Source: Cycas panzhihuaensis | Lineage: Eukaryota; Cycadophyta | Assembly (NCBI GenBank): GCA_023213395.1 | Contig: CM041465.1 | Span: 204,235,741 to 204,299,740, forward strand | Direction of reading: 5' to 3' | DNA: 64,000 nucleotides | In this document: one piece after another, positions 47,751 to 59,118 of the stretch | Layout: every line of letters begins with the position of its first letter | Numbering within the stretch: position 1 is the stretch's first letter | Made by a program: the position numbers and the translations under genes | The notes under the pieces: generated by a model | The model's input: only the letters and a program-made list of their open reading frames with translations | The model's database searches: none | What the model was told of the DNA's origin: nothing

Positions 47751-50009
47751 ATTAGGGTCTTAAGATCTCTATTAACCATGTATTTCCTCTTCAAGCTCTT
47801 TAAGAGCCACACTTACCTATATTGAGTTCATAAGCCCTTACTTCATTTACTGGTATATAACCTCAATTCATCCACATATGTTCTACCTTAAATGATATTT
47901 TTTTTACATTTTCTCATATTTTTTAAGGTGTAGACTTGATGTAAATTGAAATCTAGTCTTAGATATAAGATCACAACTCTAGATCTATTAGTCTTTAGCT
48001 CACAGCTTATCGTACGTTCACCCATTATGATCGGCACTCTCCCAATTGATTGGTATTTTCTCATTAATATATCTACTTAAATATTTAAGTTCTCATACTT
48101 GTGGGAATTTATGGTTGTTGAAGCTTTAGATTTTGCCCCAAATATGAGATCATAGCCTTAAATTACTTGATACTTCACTTATGCTCTCACTAATATCTAT
48201 TATTTATCTTTATGCATTCTTTGCGAGTAGAACTATGACATAATTCATTTATTTTAGTTTTTTCTAATTAGATTTTGAAGAATTTATCAATTACGAATCA
48301 CTTGAAATCTCTCAATCATAGTCAAACACCCATAGCCTACTAATTAATGAAAACACATAAATGACAAAATTTTTTATTAAAAAATTAAAATTTTAATGAA
48401 GGTTCATATAAATATTAAATTAGATTTAATAAAAATTTGAATTTGCCTAGCCCTCAAATGCTTAACTTCTAGTCATATGCTTAATTCATGTGATTGGGAC
48501 CTAAATATAAAAGTTTCTAAATACAATTTTACACCTTAAACTCATTTTTTTAATGATATGCCTTCATTATTTCACATATAAATTTTACATACAATGTCAA
48601 AATTCAATTTTGTTCAAACCATAAGAAATTAGATTCAAGTAATTTCAAAATAAATGGTCATATAGACCCCTTTGACACTAGGAAATATAATTATTTTTAC
48701 AATGAAGACCAAAATTAATTCCACTATGCTGGTGGTAATAATATTAAGAGTTTGTCTTTTCAGTCTCTCTTTGAAATAGGCACTCTTTTGTTTCCTTTGC
48801 CTTTGGCTTCTAATTTCCTATAATCTTTCTATTCATATTTTATTTACATTATCGAGCTTCTCTTTTGTAGTGTGATTCTTATAAAATCCAAAAATTTGTC
48901 TTGAAACCCCTTCCATAGATAGTGTTGATCCTCGACTTATAAGGTTATTATAGGAGACATTCTTGGGAAAAAACATACACTATCTTGTACTACTTTATCT
49001 TTGATAAAAGTTGAAATTAGTCCACCCATATGATCCTTAAAGTTCAAATTCATTTTATCTCCTCCACGTAAGCTATCAGTTCTAACCCTCTCATATAATC
49101 ATTAAGAACTATTTCATCTAGCTCTCTCCCTCTCATATAACCATTGCTATGCTCTCTACCTCTCTCATAAAATATTAAGAACCCACTTATAGGTCCCTTA
49201 TAATAATCTTCTACCTTCTTTGATTAGGCTTTTATCACTCTCATAATGTAATCTTTCAAATGAATACTCTTAGTTCTACCAAACTTAAATGGCCCCATTC
49301 CTATTCATACTTCCTAAATAATGTTATTACCTTTTCCTCTTTCTTAACAAGCTTAAACAATGAATATATATATTCTAACATTAAGCCTAAAAAATCATAT
49401 AATCAAAACTTAAAAATTAATGTTGGTAGACTTGAGTAGGTCCTAATATCAATATTGATGTGCTTACGCAAAGGTTATTATTAATATTTTATGTTTCAAA
49501 GACTTAAGAAAAATAAGTAATATAAGAAGTTCAAGTTGTTTTATCTAATCTTATGGGGGCATCTACCAAATATCCTCTTTCTCATGTGGATTGCCATTCT
49601 TTCCCATAGCCTTACTAAATCCCTTGACTATGACATCAAGCTACTCCCATTTCCATACCTACGCTCAACTAATATTTGAATCCTTTTACATAAGATGTTT
49701 AACCTGAATGGCCTAACATGAGTGTTTCACAACCTTGTCATGCTTACTAGCTCCCTTTATTGTAATACCAAATTATTCTTGGATAATATTTGGAACCTTC
49801 TACACCATGTATTCTACAATTCAAGATCCGCCTATATGGAGGAAATACTTCATTTCCCACCATTGGAGCATTAACTATGTAATGAATATAAATTACAATT
49901 ATGAATCACTCTATAATGAGAATAAACTATAACTCTAAAAATGTAAACTAATAAAGAGCATAAACTATGATAAGTTACACACAAACTCTAACGTAAGTAT
50001 AAGGTGTCT

Positions 50010-50085
<76 letters not shown>

Positions 50086-51564
50086 CACATTTTAAAACAA
50101 AACATTTTGACAACCATATAGTAGTCACACTCATAAATAAATTTACATATGAATAGATATGAGCCCATATTTCTCTATGTTAACCTCTAGCTTGTGTGGA
50201 ACATGAGTTAGAGCTCATATGAGCAACTCATTATACATACTCTTCCATGAGTATGGACTTAGCATATACACATTCTCATTTCTATATCATTTGCCTCTTG
50301 TTACTCACGCATTTACTAGTGTGATCTCTTATGATTCCAATAGTATAGGATCACTTGGACTACTCAATTACATCCTATTATCCCCTTCACATATACTCCC
50401 TTGTATTGATATCCTTAACCAAAGTTAGGAATCATTATCTGATTGGCATATTCTTAAATTCCCATAGTTTGGATTAATAGAGTAGCTATGTAGGATATTA
50501 TTAGGCGCATGTTTTGTTAAGTATGCACATAACCAATTTACTCATAAGGGTAAGCATCCTTAAGTGGATTGATTTCTCCTCACTCACACTCAAACATAAT
50601 ATTTATTTAACACTCTCACAATAAGTTTATGAATGGGTTTAATAATGACTAATTCTTAAGCTTCATTCATCATTTACTGAAATGTAGACTTCAGTTGTTA
50701 TACACAAAAACTATTATAAAATATTTGATATGGCTCACATAAAAAAGATTATAAAATTTGTCAAAAAAAGAGAAATAAAAAATAAAAAAAAAACACTTAT
50801 ACATATACATCAACATAACAATGAGTTCAATGGTTACTGGCTTATAATTCTTGTAACATTATTCATCAAATTATAGACCTTTGAGTGACCATATGTATAT
50901 ACATTAACCTAACTAAAGAGTTCAATGGTGGATATTTTATAGCCTCATATTATCATTTATTAAACTACAAGCTTGATCAATATGGGTTTTTATGAATGAT
51001 TATTATTATAGCTAGGTGGTATGAGTTAAGGAAATTACTACTTTGATCTAAACAGATTTCCACTTGTTAGCTAATTCTTGCATACTCCTACATCTATAAG
51101 ATTGTACTTCCTAATATAATTCTTAAATTATTACTATATTCCTTATTGCATTCTTCATTCACATATATGAGGGAAGCCAAGGAAATCCTAGTCTTTTTAC
51201 TATTGTTTGGATTATTCAAAACCACACAGGTCATGCTATATATAGTGTAGGATTATTCATCCTCACTTACATAGTTAGGATATTATTCGTTCAATTTTCT
51301 ATTACCTATATTGTTAAGATACCTCGAGAATAAAGTTCTAAAGAAGCTAACTTAATCAACCTTATATTAGAATAATACCTTTCACACACTCACAATATTG
51401 TAAAACACACATCATGGGTTTGATTCCCAGTATGACACACTCATGTAGATCCTTGGCAAGTTATAGAATCTTGGTAATGTTGTATGTATAGATGCAAGAT
51501 ATATGATATTATCAATGTTTATTTTATACTATATTAACTCTATAGAATGCTCTTACTAAGGAGA
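47751..51564. other. Unassigned AT-rich sequence
   Basis: No gene recognised in 3.8 kb. ORFs of 65-69 codons (49735, 50219) are chance. Contains the TA microsatellite at 50013-50079. Rich in words like those of the flanking 1.5-kb repeats, so it may be the interior of a very decayed element. Confidence 0.5.
50013..50079. repeat. TA microsatellite, about 67 bp
   Basis: Uninterrupted AT dinucleotides. Confidence 0.98.
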
Positions 51565-52791
51565 TAAATGTTTACTTGATTTTGGACCATTTACTTTTAA
51601 TTAGGTATCATTCATCTCTCTCTCATTATATATGTATATGATCCTTGTCATTTATGTTATGCTATATTTATTACTTGCGTTCACTTCTCATTTTATCTTA
51701 TACTATATTTTGACTAAGTATTTTCTTGTACATATTACATCCCTTTCTTGTCAACGATGGAAATGGGATCTATTCTTCTATAACACCCATGTTATAAAGG
51801 CATAACTTTGGAGGTTGAGTCAACACCCATGATAACCATTATGATATATTTCTTTTATGGAAACCTCTTTTTACTTTATCTTGCACTCTTTTTTGGCTCA
51901 TCTAAGTGACCATATCAAGTTGGCATGAGCCCACACTCTTATAAGTTAACTTATATGGGTTAAACATGAGTAAATTATCTCTCTAAGTTAGCTATCATAT
52001 AAGTAAACATGAGTCACCCTTCCTCTGAGCAATTCATTTAGGTCATGAGTACTTTTATAATTTTTCAACCACATTAGGCCTTCTTTTACTTTGTTGATCT
52101 TGAGTTCAAATATAATTCAATGTTCTACAAAGTTAATTATATAGATCTCATTGAGTACATATGAAATAAGTGGCCATATGCTATAAATGAATAATGTATG
52201 AGGATGTTACACCCATATTAAGTTTCCATCTTTTCCCATTAGTCAATATTGAGACTCTTGAGGCCAACTTTATAACTAGAAAGGCCCTTAAAAATAACAT
52301 AATTCTTTCTCATAAGTCTTTAAATCTAACTTCAAGATGAATTTAGAGATTTATTCTCCCTACACTCTTTTTATTCCACTATAAATATCTCTCATAATCT
52401 TCTTTTTTAGCAATCTTCAGGAGTTCCACTTGTAAGGCTCTTCACATATCCCTTGCTTGCTTATGCCCAAGTAAGGCATTCTTCAGATTCAACACTGTCT
52501 TCTAGTGGTAGTTTGATCACTTCCCTCTCTCACAATTATTTCTTTAGGTTGATTACTTCTATATCACATTATTTTATTTTCTTTTATATTCTCTTCTCTC
52601 TTGTTTGTTATCTTAGAATATCTATTAAGTGTCTATTGGCCTGCACTCATAAATAACCCTATCTCTATCTTGAGACAATCCTCTTTCATCCTTATACAAG
52701 TTCTCTTTTGAGATTTCTCATGTTAATGGTTAATAGGTATTTGGAAGTATTTTCCTTTACAATATTATTTGACAAGAAGAAGATTAAGGAG

Positions 52792-52845
<54 letters not shown>

Positions 52846-53090
52846 GCATTAATAATTGAGTAACAAATTAAGTAAGATCTACTCATATGCCTTGTTTAAT
52901 TTACTTTTAAGGCAAAAGAAGAAATGTATTAATTTATTTTAGAAAAATATACAACATAAATTGATGAGATAAAAGAGTTATAAAAAACCTTACTAAGAGG
53001 CAATTTATTATACATATATAAATACCTTTCATTGATGATCCCTAGTCTATTTTTCATTAGATTTAAAGTAGGTTCCCCTTTTAAGGTATT
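51565..53090. repeat. 1.5-kb direct repeat, copy 2
   Basis: Same orientation as 45205-46825. Contains a CA microsatellite at 52792-52840 where copy 1 has TCACACATATATGC (46496-46509), so the run grew after the copies diverged. Relative to copy 1 it lacks about 70 bp near its right end. Confidence 0.7.
52792..52840. repeat. CA microsatellite, about 49 bp
   Basis: Uninterrupted CA dinucleotides, followed by TATATG. Confidence 0.98.
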
Positions 53091-54921
53091 CAACCTTAAT
53101 AGAAATAAATGGACCTCCTGGTTTTTGGAATGAGCTCATTGTATGAGTTTTTTTATTGAGGTCTAAAATTATTTCTAATATTAGTATTATATCGCTAGTT
53201 TGTGTTGAATTCAACCTCAACACTTTTAGCCTTTAAGATTATTTGTCAAAGATTTACAACCAATAAGGTTTTTAAGCTATAGCAAAGATTCGGTTTGAGT
53301 CCTTTGAGATATGTTTCTAATAGTATATTCTCATCTATTCTAGTGGATAACATACTTTATAAATTCTAAAATTCCTCTATATATTATTGGGCAATTCTTA
53401 TTTGCTAGAGGTGATAGAGTTTAAGGTAGAAGTCTATATCCCAAGTATATATATATATATATATATATATTGCTCACATATTGTCAGACTAAGAAAGTCT
53501 GAGTTGAAGTTTTTGGTATTCTTATAGTTCTTATGCAACTAAGTAAACCGCTATAACGCCTAGTTACTTAAATGTAAGAATGTAAAAAAGATCTTTTCAT
53601 TGTCATATAATAGATGAATATTGAAATAGGTTCACATCTTTGTTAACCATGGCCATAATTCCTAGCATTTATCCTAACCAAAAAAAAATTAACTTAACCT
53701 TTATATTTTTAAGTATTAAGACTTTTATATCCCTAGGTTCCCTTGGTGGGCTTTCCCTCTTAATTTTTTGATTTTCTCTTAATGTGCCTTCCCCCCTTTT
53801 AATGGTGTAGAACCTTATCCATATCCTTTGTCAGATGGAACATTCCATAGGAATATTTATTTATGAATTTTTTTAGTGTTTTTATTGAATCCTATAGAAC
53901 AATCATGATGTGTATAGAATTTTGGAGATTCTTAACTTATTTAGTGAATTTCTCAATTCTCTAAGCCATGCTTTCCATAAAAAGAAGTGTTTTGTGTTTT
54001 CTAAATGGAAGTTTTTCTTTATTTTTTAGTGTTTATCCCATAATGGAGTTCTAAAATATTCTTAATATGATACTTTTACCTACCAATTTAGATGTAAATA
54101 TGAAGATTACAAAAAAATATGTAGAATGAAAAAAAGAAACATTAACAATGGTTACTAATTGGCCAAATTTTAATCTTTAGAAGTTGAATGCCTTGATCTC
54201 CTAAAACCTTAAAATTTTCCTTCAAAAGACATCAAAGATCAAATGTTGAGATATTTAGGCACTAAAATATGTTATGTAACCATTTGTTTTGATGATGAAT
54301 GAGTGTCGATTATAATAGAGTAGATGATACTGAATTTTAAGTTCATAGCAAAAAGATATCATAGTATGACCACCTAAAGGTAAGTCCTTCCAAGGAGTCC
54401 ATTGATTTTATGACTTGCCCAATACCAATATTAGGTATTTTGGGCATCTCTAAAGCATTGATACCACTTGTTATGAATCTAATATGGTTTTGTAATGTTT
54501 TCACATGAAATGATATATATATATATATATACAATTAGAAAACATTATTAAATGACAATAAAATAATACATAGAATAGTCAAATAAACAAAAGTTGTTCC
54601 TCTTCGAGGCAAGGGCTCCTCCAAGAACTCATTGTTGCTTGTAACTCCAACTGCCTAGGTTCCAAGAAATAATCTATGATGTTTCCTCAAATGATCTCTT
54701 ACTTCTTTTCTACTTCCACGAGCGAGCTACTTCTAATGAACATGTTGGTTCACAAAAGGGCACATCCGTTGGTTTCATAACACATTATTCACTTCTTCAA
54801 CTTTTCTACTCTTCACCCATTATGTTATTCAACACCTTTGGTCCTTAGAATTTCTATGTAAGTATGAAGTATGAAGTCTAAAAAACACTTAAGCAATAAA
54901 ATTATTATAATTTTCCCATTC
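53091..54921. other. Unassigned AT-rich sequence
   Basis: No gene seen. Holds TA runs at 53446-53470 and about 54512-54531. Confidence 0.5.
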
Positions 54922-54926
54922 CTCTC
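54922..54926. repeat. Target-site duplication of solo LTR 2 (CTCTC), left copy
   Basis: CTCTC directly precedes the LTR and directly follows it at 57430-57434. Confidence 0.9.
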
Positions 54927-57429
54927 TGTTTCCCAGCTAATGGGAATGGACTCGAGACGCATCGACGCAGGTTTGTTCAGGTATATTTTCACACTTTCCT
55001 ACCTATGTTAATTAAGGTAATTTAGAGTAGGTTGCTTGACATCTGCCTACCTGCACGCGTTGATTGCCTGCTTGCTCATAATGCATGTGCCTAACAAGAC
55101 GCCTTGACTATGACGACTCACGGTAGGGCATTCCTTAGCGAATGCTACACCCGTATGGCGTCTGACCACCCATGATGTCTCAAAGTTTCCGGGATTGTTT
55201 ACGCGGTTTGCTTGCTCACGTTGCGACATGTCGTTTGCGTTGCCATCCTTTCTAAGTCAAACTCAATCCTTAGTTAGGACTTTTTGGGTTGTTTTGAGTA
55301 CTTGCCTTTGCTGGGCCTTCCCCAAGATGTAATTCATGTTTAGTCTTTGTTCTTACCTCGAACACGATTTTTCTGTTTTATTTTCTCTTTTTAATTTCGG
55401 GTTGATCTGGCGGTAAACTAAGCGATCTGCGGAATTCTGATGCTGCAGAGTTTCTTGTGACAACTGCTCGAAATTTAAAGAGAACCACTGACGATTCTGC
55501 GTTTTCACGCAGGCTGGCGTGGCTTCATCTGATGGGCGCCCCAACGTCTCCAACGTTTACTTACTGTGAACAAGAGATAAAAACCTTTTTTTCTTTCATT
55601 TGAATTATTCTTGGGCTCATTTTTTGAAGACTTCTAAGAGAAACTCTCCACAAAAACACACAAGGAAAAGGTAAATCGAGAACTTCATGTCTGCCAGGAT
55701 GAGGTGAAGTGGGTGCCATTAGGCTGAGTTGCGGGGCCATTCTTGCCCCTCATTCTCCACAACAAGCTCCACTCTCCCTTACAAGTGCTCAAGGATCCAA
55801 GGGATTTCTTCACTGAAAAGGCTTCTCCAAAGATCATCTTTCAGCTCCCAACTTGCATGGAGCTTCTCCCATCTACACTCTTGCAAAAAACACTCAAAAC
55901 CAGCCCCTAGACATTGTTTGTTGCTGCTGTTCCAAGTGGCCAAGTGCATGCATTCATGCCTTTCTCATCCAAGGTATTTCTTGCTTCTTGTTGGTGGTTT
56001 TTCTTCTTGTTTTTGTTTTCTACTTGCAAGCTCATTTCACTCACTTGCACCCACTTTCTTTACTAGTTCCCTTGCTATTAAATGAAAGTGATCTTAGCTA
56101 GTTGTGGCTCTCCCATAGTTTTGCTCTAGATTAGGGGTATTTTCCTGTGTTTCCTTGAGATCTATCCATTCCCTCTAAGCTATCTCTTTCACCCTTTTCT
56201 GAGTTAACCGGTGTAAAGGGTTTCACACGAGGGTTTGAGGGAGACAGGTGGGGTTCCGTCCCCCATTGCTGCCCTTCTCCCCAAGGGTTCCGTCCCTTAT
56301 CCTCTTTCCCTTTACCATCCGCGTTTTCTTAGGGAACGGAGCTAGGGAAGCCTAAGAGATTTGGTTTGAACCTTCTACTTAATGTAGGTAACCCATCATT
56401 ACCCGTCTCCACCCTGTTACCCGCTAGCGTTTCTTTCCCGAAACCCGTGGAGACCTCCCGTGGGTGAGTTAGCCATCCCGAGGCTATACTCAGTCCCGTG
56501 TAGTATGTTTTATGGTGCATGACAGTGTATATGCTTCTTATACACTCTTGTTTCACTTTGCAACATTCTAATACATCGTTTGAGTTATTTAGCTTAGTTA
56601 GTTTCTTTTACATACATATACATATATATATCTTTTGCCATACTTCGTAGCCTCTCCCCTCGAGAGGAAGGTGCTCTCTCTCCACTTGTTTGCAGGATCG
56701 CGTTGGAGGGAGTGGTGCATGAGACAAACCCGTTGCCGGTCAACTCCCCCACGGTATTTCTCTCCTTTGGTTTTGAGTTCCTTTTTCATCCTTTCCTTTT
56801 ATCTAGTTCTTGCATGTCCAAGGGGAGGTAAGTGAACCCCCTTCACTACCGTTGATCAACATTGCACGCGCGGAGGAAGGAGGAAAGGAGCGCAACCTAG
56901 AAGGAGAATCTGTGCTTCTACTCGAACGCCGGATCCAGGTATTCCTCGCATTTCTTTCGTGTTTTCTTTACGCTTTTTTTGTCTTTTTACGTTTACCGTA
57001 ATAGATCAGCAAAGATAAGGAAACATAAAGAAAAAGGAAGATAATCTTTTATTTTACATTTACTTTCTCGCACTGTTTCTTTACTTTACATAACATAGGA
57101 ATAGAAGACCCATTTATGTTGTACCCCTCAGCCACACTTTACTTCACACATGTTGCACATTAGGTTGGTTGCCCTCTCGTCGCCTTCTCATTACCTTGAG
57201 AAGCCGCGACGCACGAGGTTTCCCTTTCCTTCCCCGCCATCCGAAGGGTAGGAAGGCCTCGTTTTTGCATGGCTACCCGGAAGCAACCAGGCACCTTGCA
57301 GCCCCCGAACCTGCGCTCCAGCGCACGGACGTCCTGCGAGGTGAGATCCTCGCTGCCTAGCTTAGTTAGTGTAGTGTTTTTATATCCCTTTGCTAGACGT
57401 AGGATCACCGCCCCGTAAGTAGCGTTTCA
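54927..57429 (+). mobile_element. Solo LTR 2 (same family as solo LTR 1)
   Basis: 2503 bp, starting TGTTTCCCAGCTAATGGG and ending CGTTTCA, between perfect CTCTC copies. It aligns with 14697-17238 over its whole length, with shared landmarks such as GGGAATGGACTC, CGTCCCCCATTG and CCATCCGA.GGGTAGGAAGGCC. No interior element sequence is present. GC content is visibly above that of the AT-rich flanks. ORFs inside (55729, 57160) are not conserved with copy 1 and are left out. Confidence 0.93.
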
Positions 57430-57434
57430 CTCTC

Positions 57435-58640
57435 TTAATGTAAGATCATTCTAACCTTGACCTTGATTCACTTGGCTTTTAACACTATAGTTTAGAACTT
57501 TATTCTATCTCCAAATACATAAGATGACCTAATTTTCATGAGTTCTACTTTAAAAACTTGATAACAATTATTAAGCTTAGAGATTAAAAGACTTACTGAA
57601 AACATTAAGCTATAAAATTTTGGTATTACCTCATAGGGGTAACAATAGCCCACTTAGGTAATAACTCCTATACCCCATACAACATTATTTATAACCTTAT
57701 AACCCACATTAGGATTTATAACTCCATGACCAAAGTAAACATTACCTCTAACATAAAGTATGTTGAGCATATACATTTTACTGTCACATACTAGTTACAG
57801 GACCTTCTCAATTACAAATTTATCTTTTGTTTGCAAGCCAAACATGCACCTTAAAGAAGGCCACTTAATTCGCTTTCTATTATATCCACCCAAAGATATA
57901 TAAGATAAGAGATTTCTTTCCTACTCAATTTGAATCGCATAAACCATTAAATTAAGGTCCTAATTATGTACTATAAGAAGTGACGATTGAAATCTATTCC
58001 CCTTGTACAATCCTCTTGGTTTTAGGTGACTAACAAACCAACCTCCATGCAAGTAGTCTAGATCCTCTTAAGGATGGAGACCCCTTATAAAGCTTCAACA
58101 CTTCTGTGTTAGGCATGACAGCTCATAGCCTTAAACATTATTAGGAAGGCGTAGAATTGATGATTATTGCTCCAACCCTTCATAAATGATGCCTTTCAAT
58201 GAATGTTCTCCATTAATTTCTCTTAAAAACCATTTGACAATTAGAAGTCTACTTAGAGATGTTATGCACCACAATCTTAAACCTCAATGTCTCTTGTCCA
58301 TGGTACTTACCCTATGTTGCCAAGGGATCAAACCTCTTTTAAGCTCTATTTTCTTTTTCTTTACCTAAAATGATTTATTAACTATATAAATTTATAATAA
58401 CTACTTTTACATGTGGAATGGGAAGAAGAATAATAATAAACAAGTGCACCAAATAGGACTATGATGATAGCCACATTATCTTTGAGCAAACTCAATCTAA
58501 TGACAACTCCTTACGTCTCGACATATAGATGCAATGCTCTCCAATGGGAGAGTTGTGTGTGTGTGCTTAGCGACGAGGTGCTAGGACCATCCTTGGGCTA
58601 AGACAACTTGCGAACAAGGTTGGTCAACAAAATAAATTTA
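57435..58640. other. Unassigned intergenic sequence upstream of HSP70
   Basis: No gene seen. It continues the sequence interrupted at 54921. Confidence 0.5.
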
Positions 58641-58779
58641 ATTACTTTTTGATTTGCAAAAAATGAAATATAATTCCCTTCAGCCGAAGTTCCCTAACGG
58701 TCTGATTTTACCGGATTCCAACGGTCATAAACCGAAAACCAAATCCCTCAGTTGTCTTAAAACGCTTCCTGTGCTCTGT

Positions 58780-58855
58780 CCAATCGTCATTTGTGTTTCC
58801 GAAGCCGGGCTTCTCGGCTCACGCAATCTTCCTGCACTCTCTGTATTTTATATTT
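58780..58855 (+). promoter_or_regulatory. Probable HSP70 core promoter elements
   Basis: A CCAAT box at 58780-58784 and a TATA-like stretch TATTTTATATTT at 58844-58855 precede the gene by about 340 and 265 bp. They would place the transcript start near 58880 and give a leader of about 240 nt. No perfect heat-shock element (alternating GAA and TTC blocks spaced by two bases) was seen between 58640 and 59118; the nearest is a GAAGCC.GGCTTC palindrome at 58801-58813. This suggests constitutive rather than purely heat-driven expression, which is inference. Confidence 0.4.
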
Positions 58856-58940
58856 CTGCTAATTGTGCGTGCAGTGCAGGTACTGTAATAGTCTCCTCGT
58901 TTTCATCTACGAGTTTTTGGTTTCCCGGTGCTACCGTTCT

Positions 58941-59106
58941 ATCAAATACCTGCATTGAATGAATGAATTAACGATTTGTTTAAATGTTGGTCAATCAATT
59001 CTCGGGATCCGAGCGATAATTGCATCAAATACCTCCATTCAATGAATGAATTAACGATCTGTTTATATGTTGGTCAATCGATTCTCAGGATCAGAGCGAT
59101 AATTGT
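58941..59106 (+). repeat. 83-bp tandem duplication in the HSP70 leader
   Basis: Copy 1 58941-59023, copy 2 59024-59106, same orientation, differing at only about nine bases. Copy 2 ends 12 bp before the start codon. Both contain GAATGAATGAATTAACGAT and GGTCAATC. Confidence 0.92.
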
Positions 59107-59118
59107 ATAAAGAAGAGA

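Noticed and set aside
49965-50168. Minus-strand ORF with a long Tyr-Ile run
   Set aside because: It is the translation of the TA microsatellite. The same holds for the Cys-Val run at 52692-52886 over the CA microsatellite.
51400-51440. tRNA-like T-loop (GGGTTTGATTCCCAG)
   Set aside because: No matching acceptor stem, D-arm or anticodon arm could be found upstream; at most a chance match or a SINE B-box remnant.
59104-59112. GTATAAAG as HSP70 TATA box
   Set aside because: It ends only a few bases before the start codon, which leaves no room for a transcript leader.
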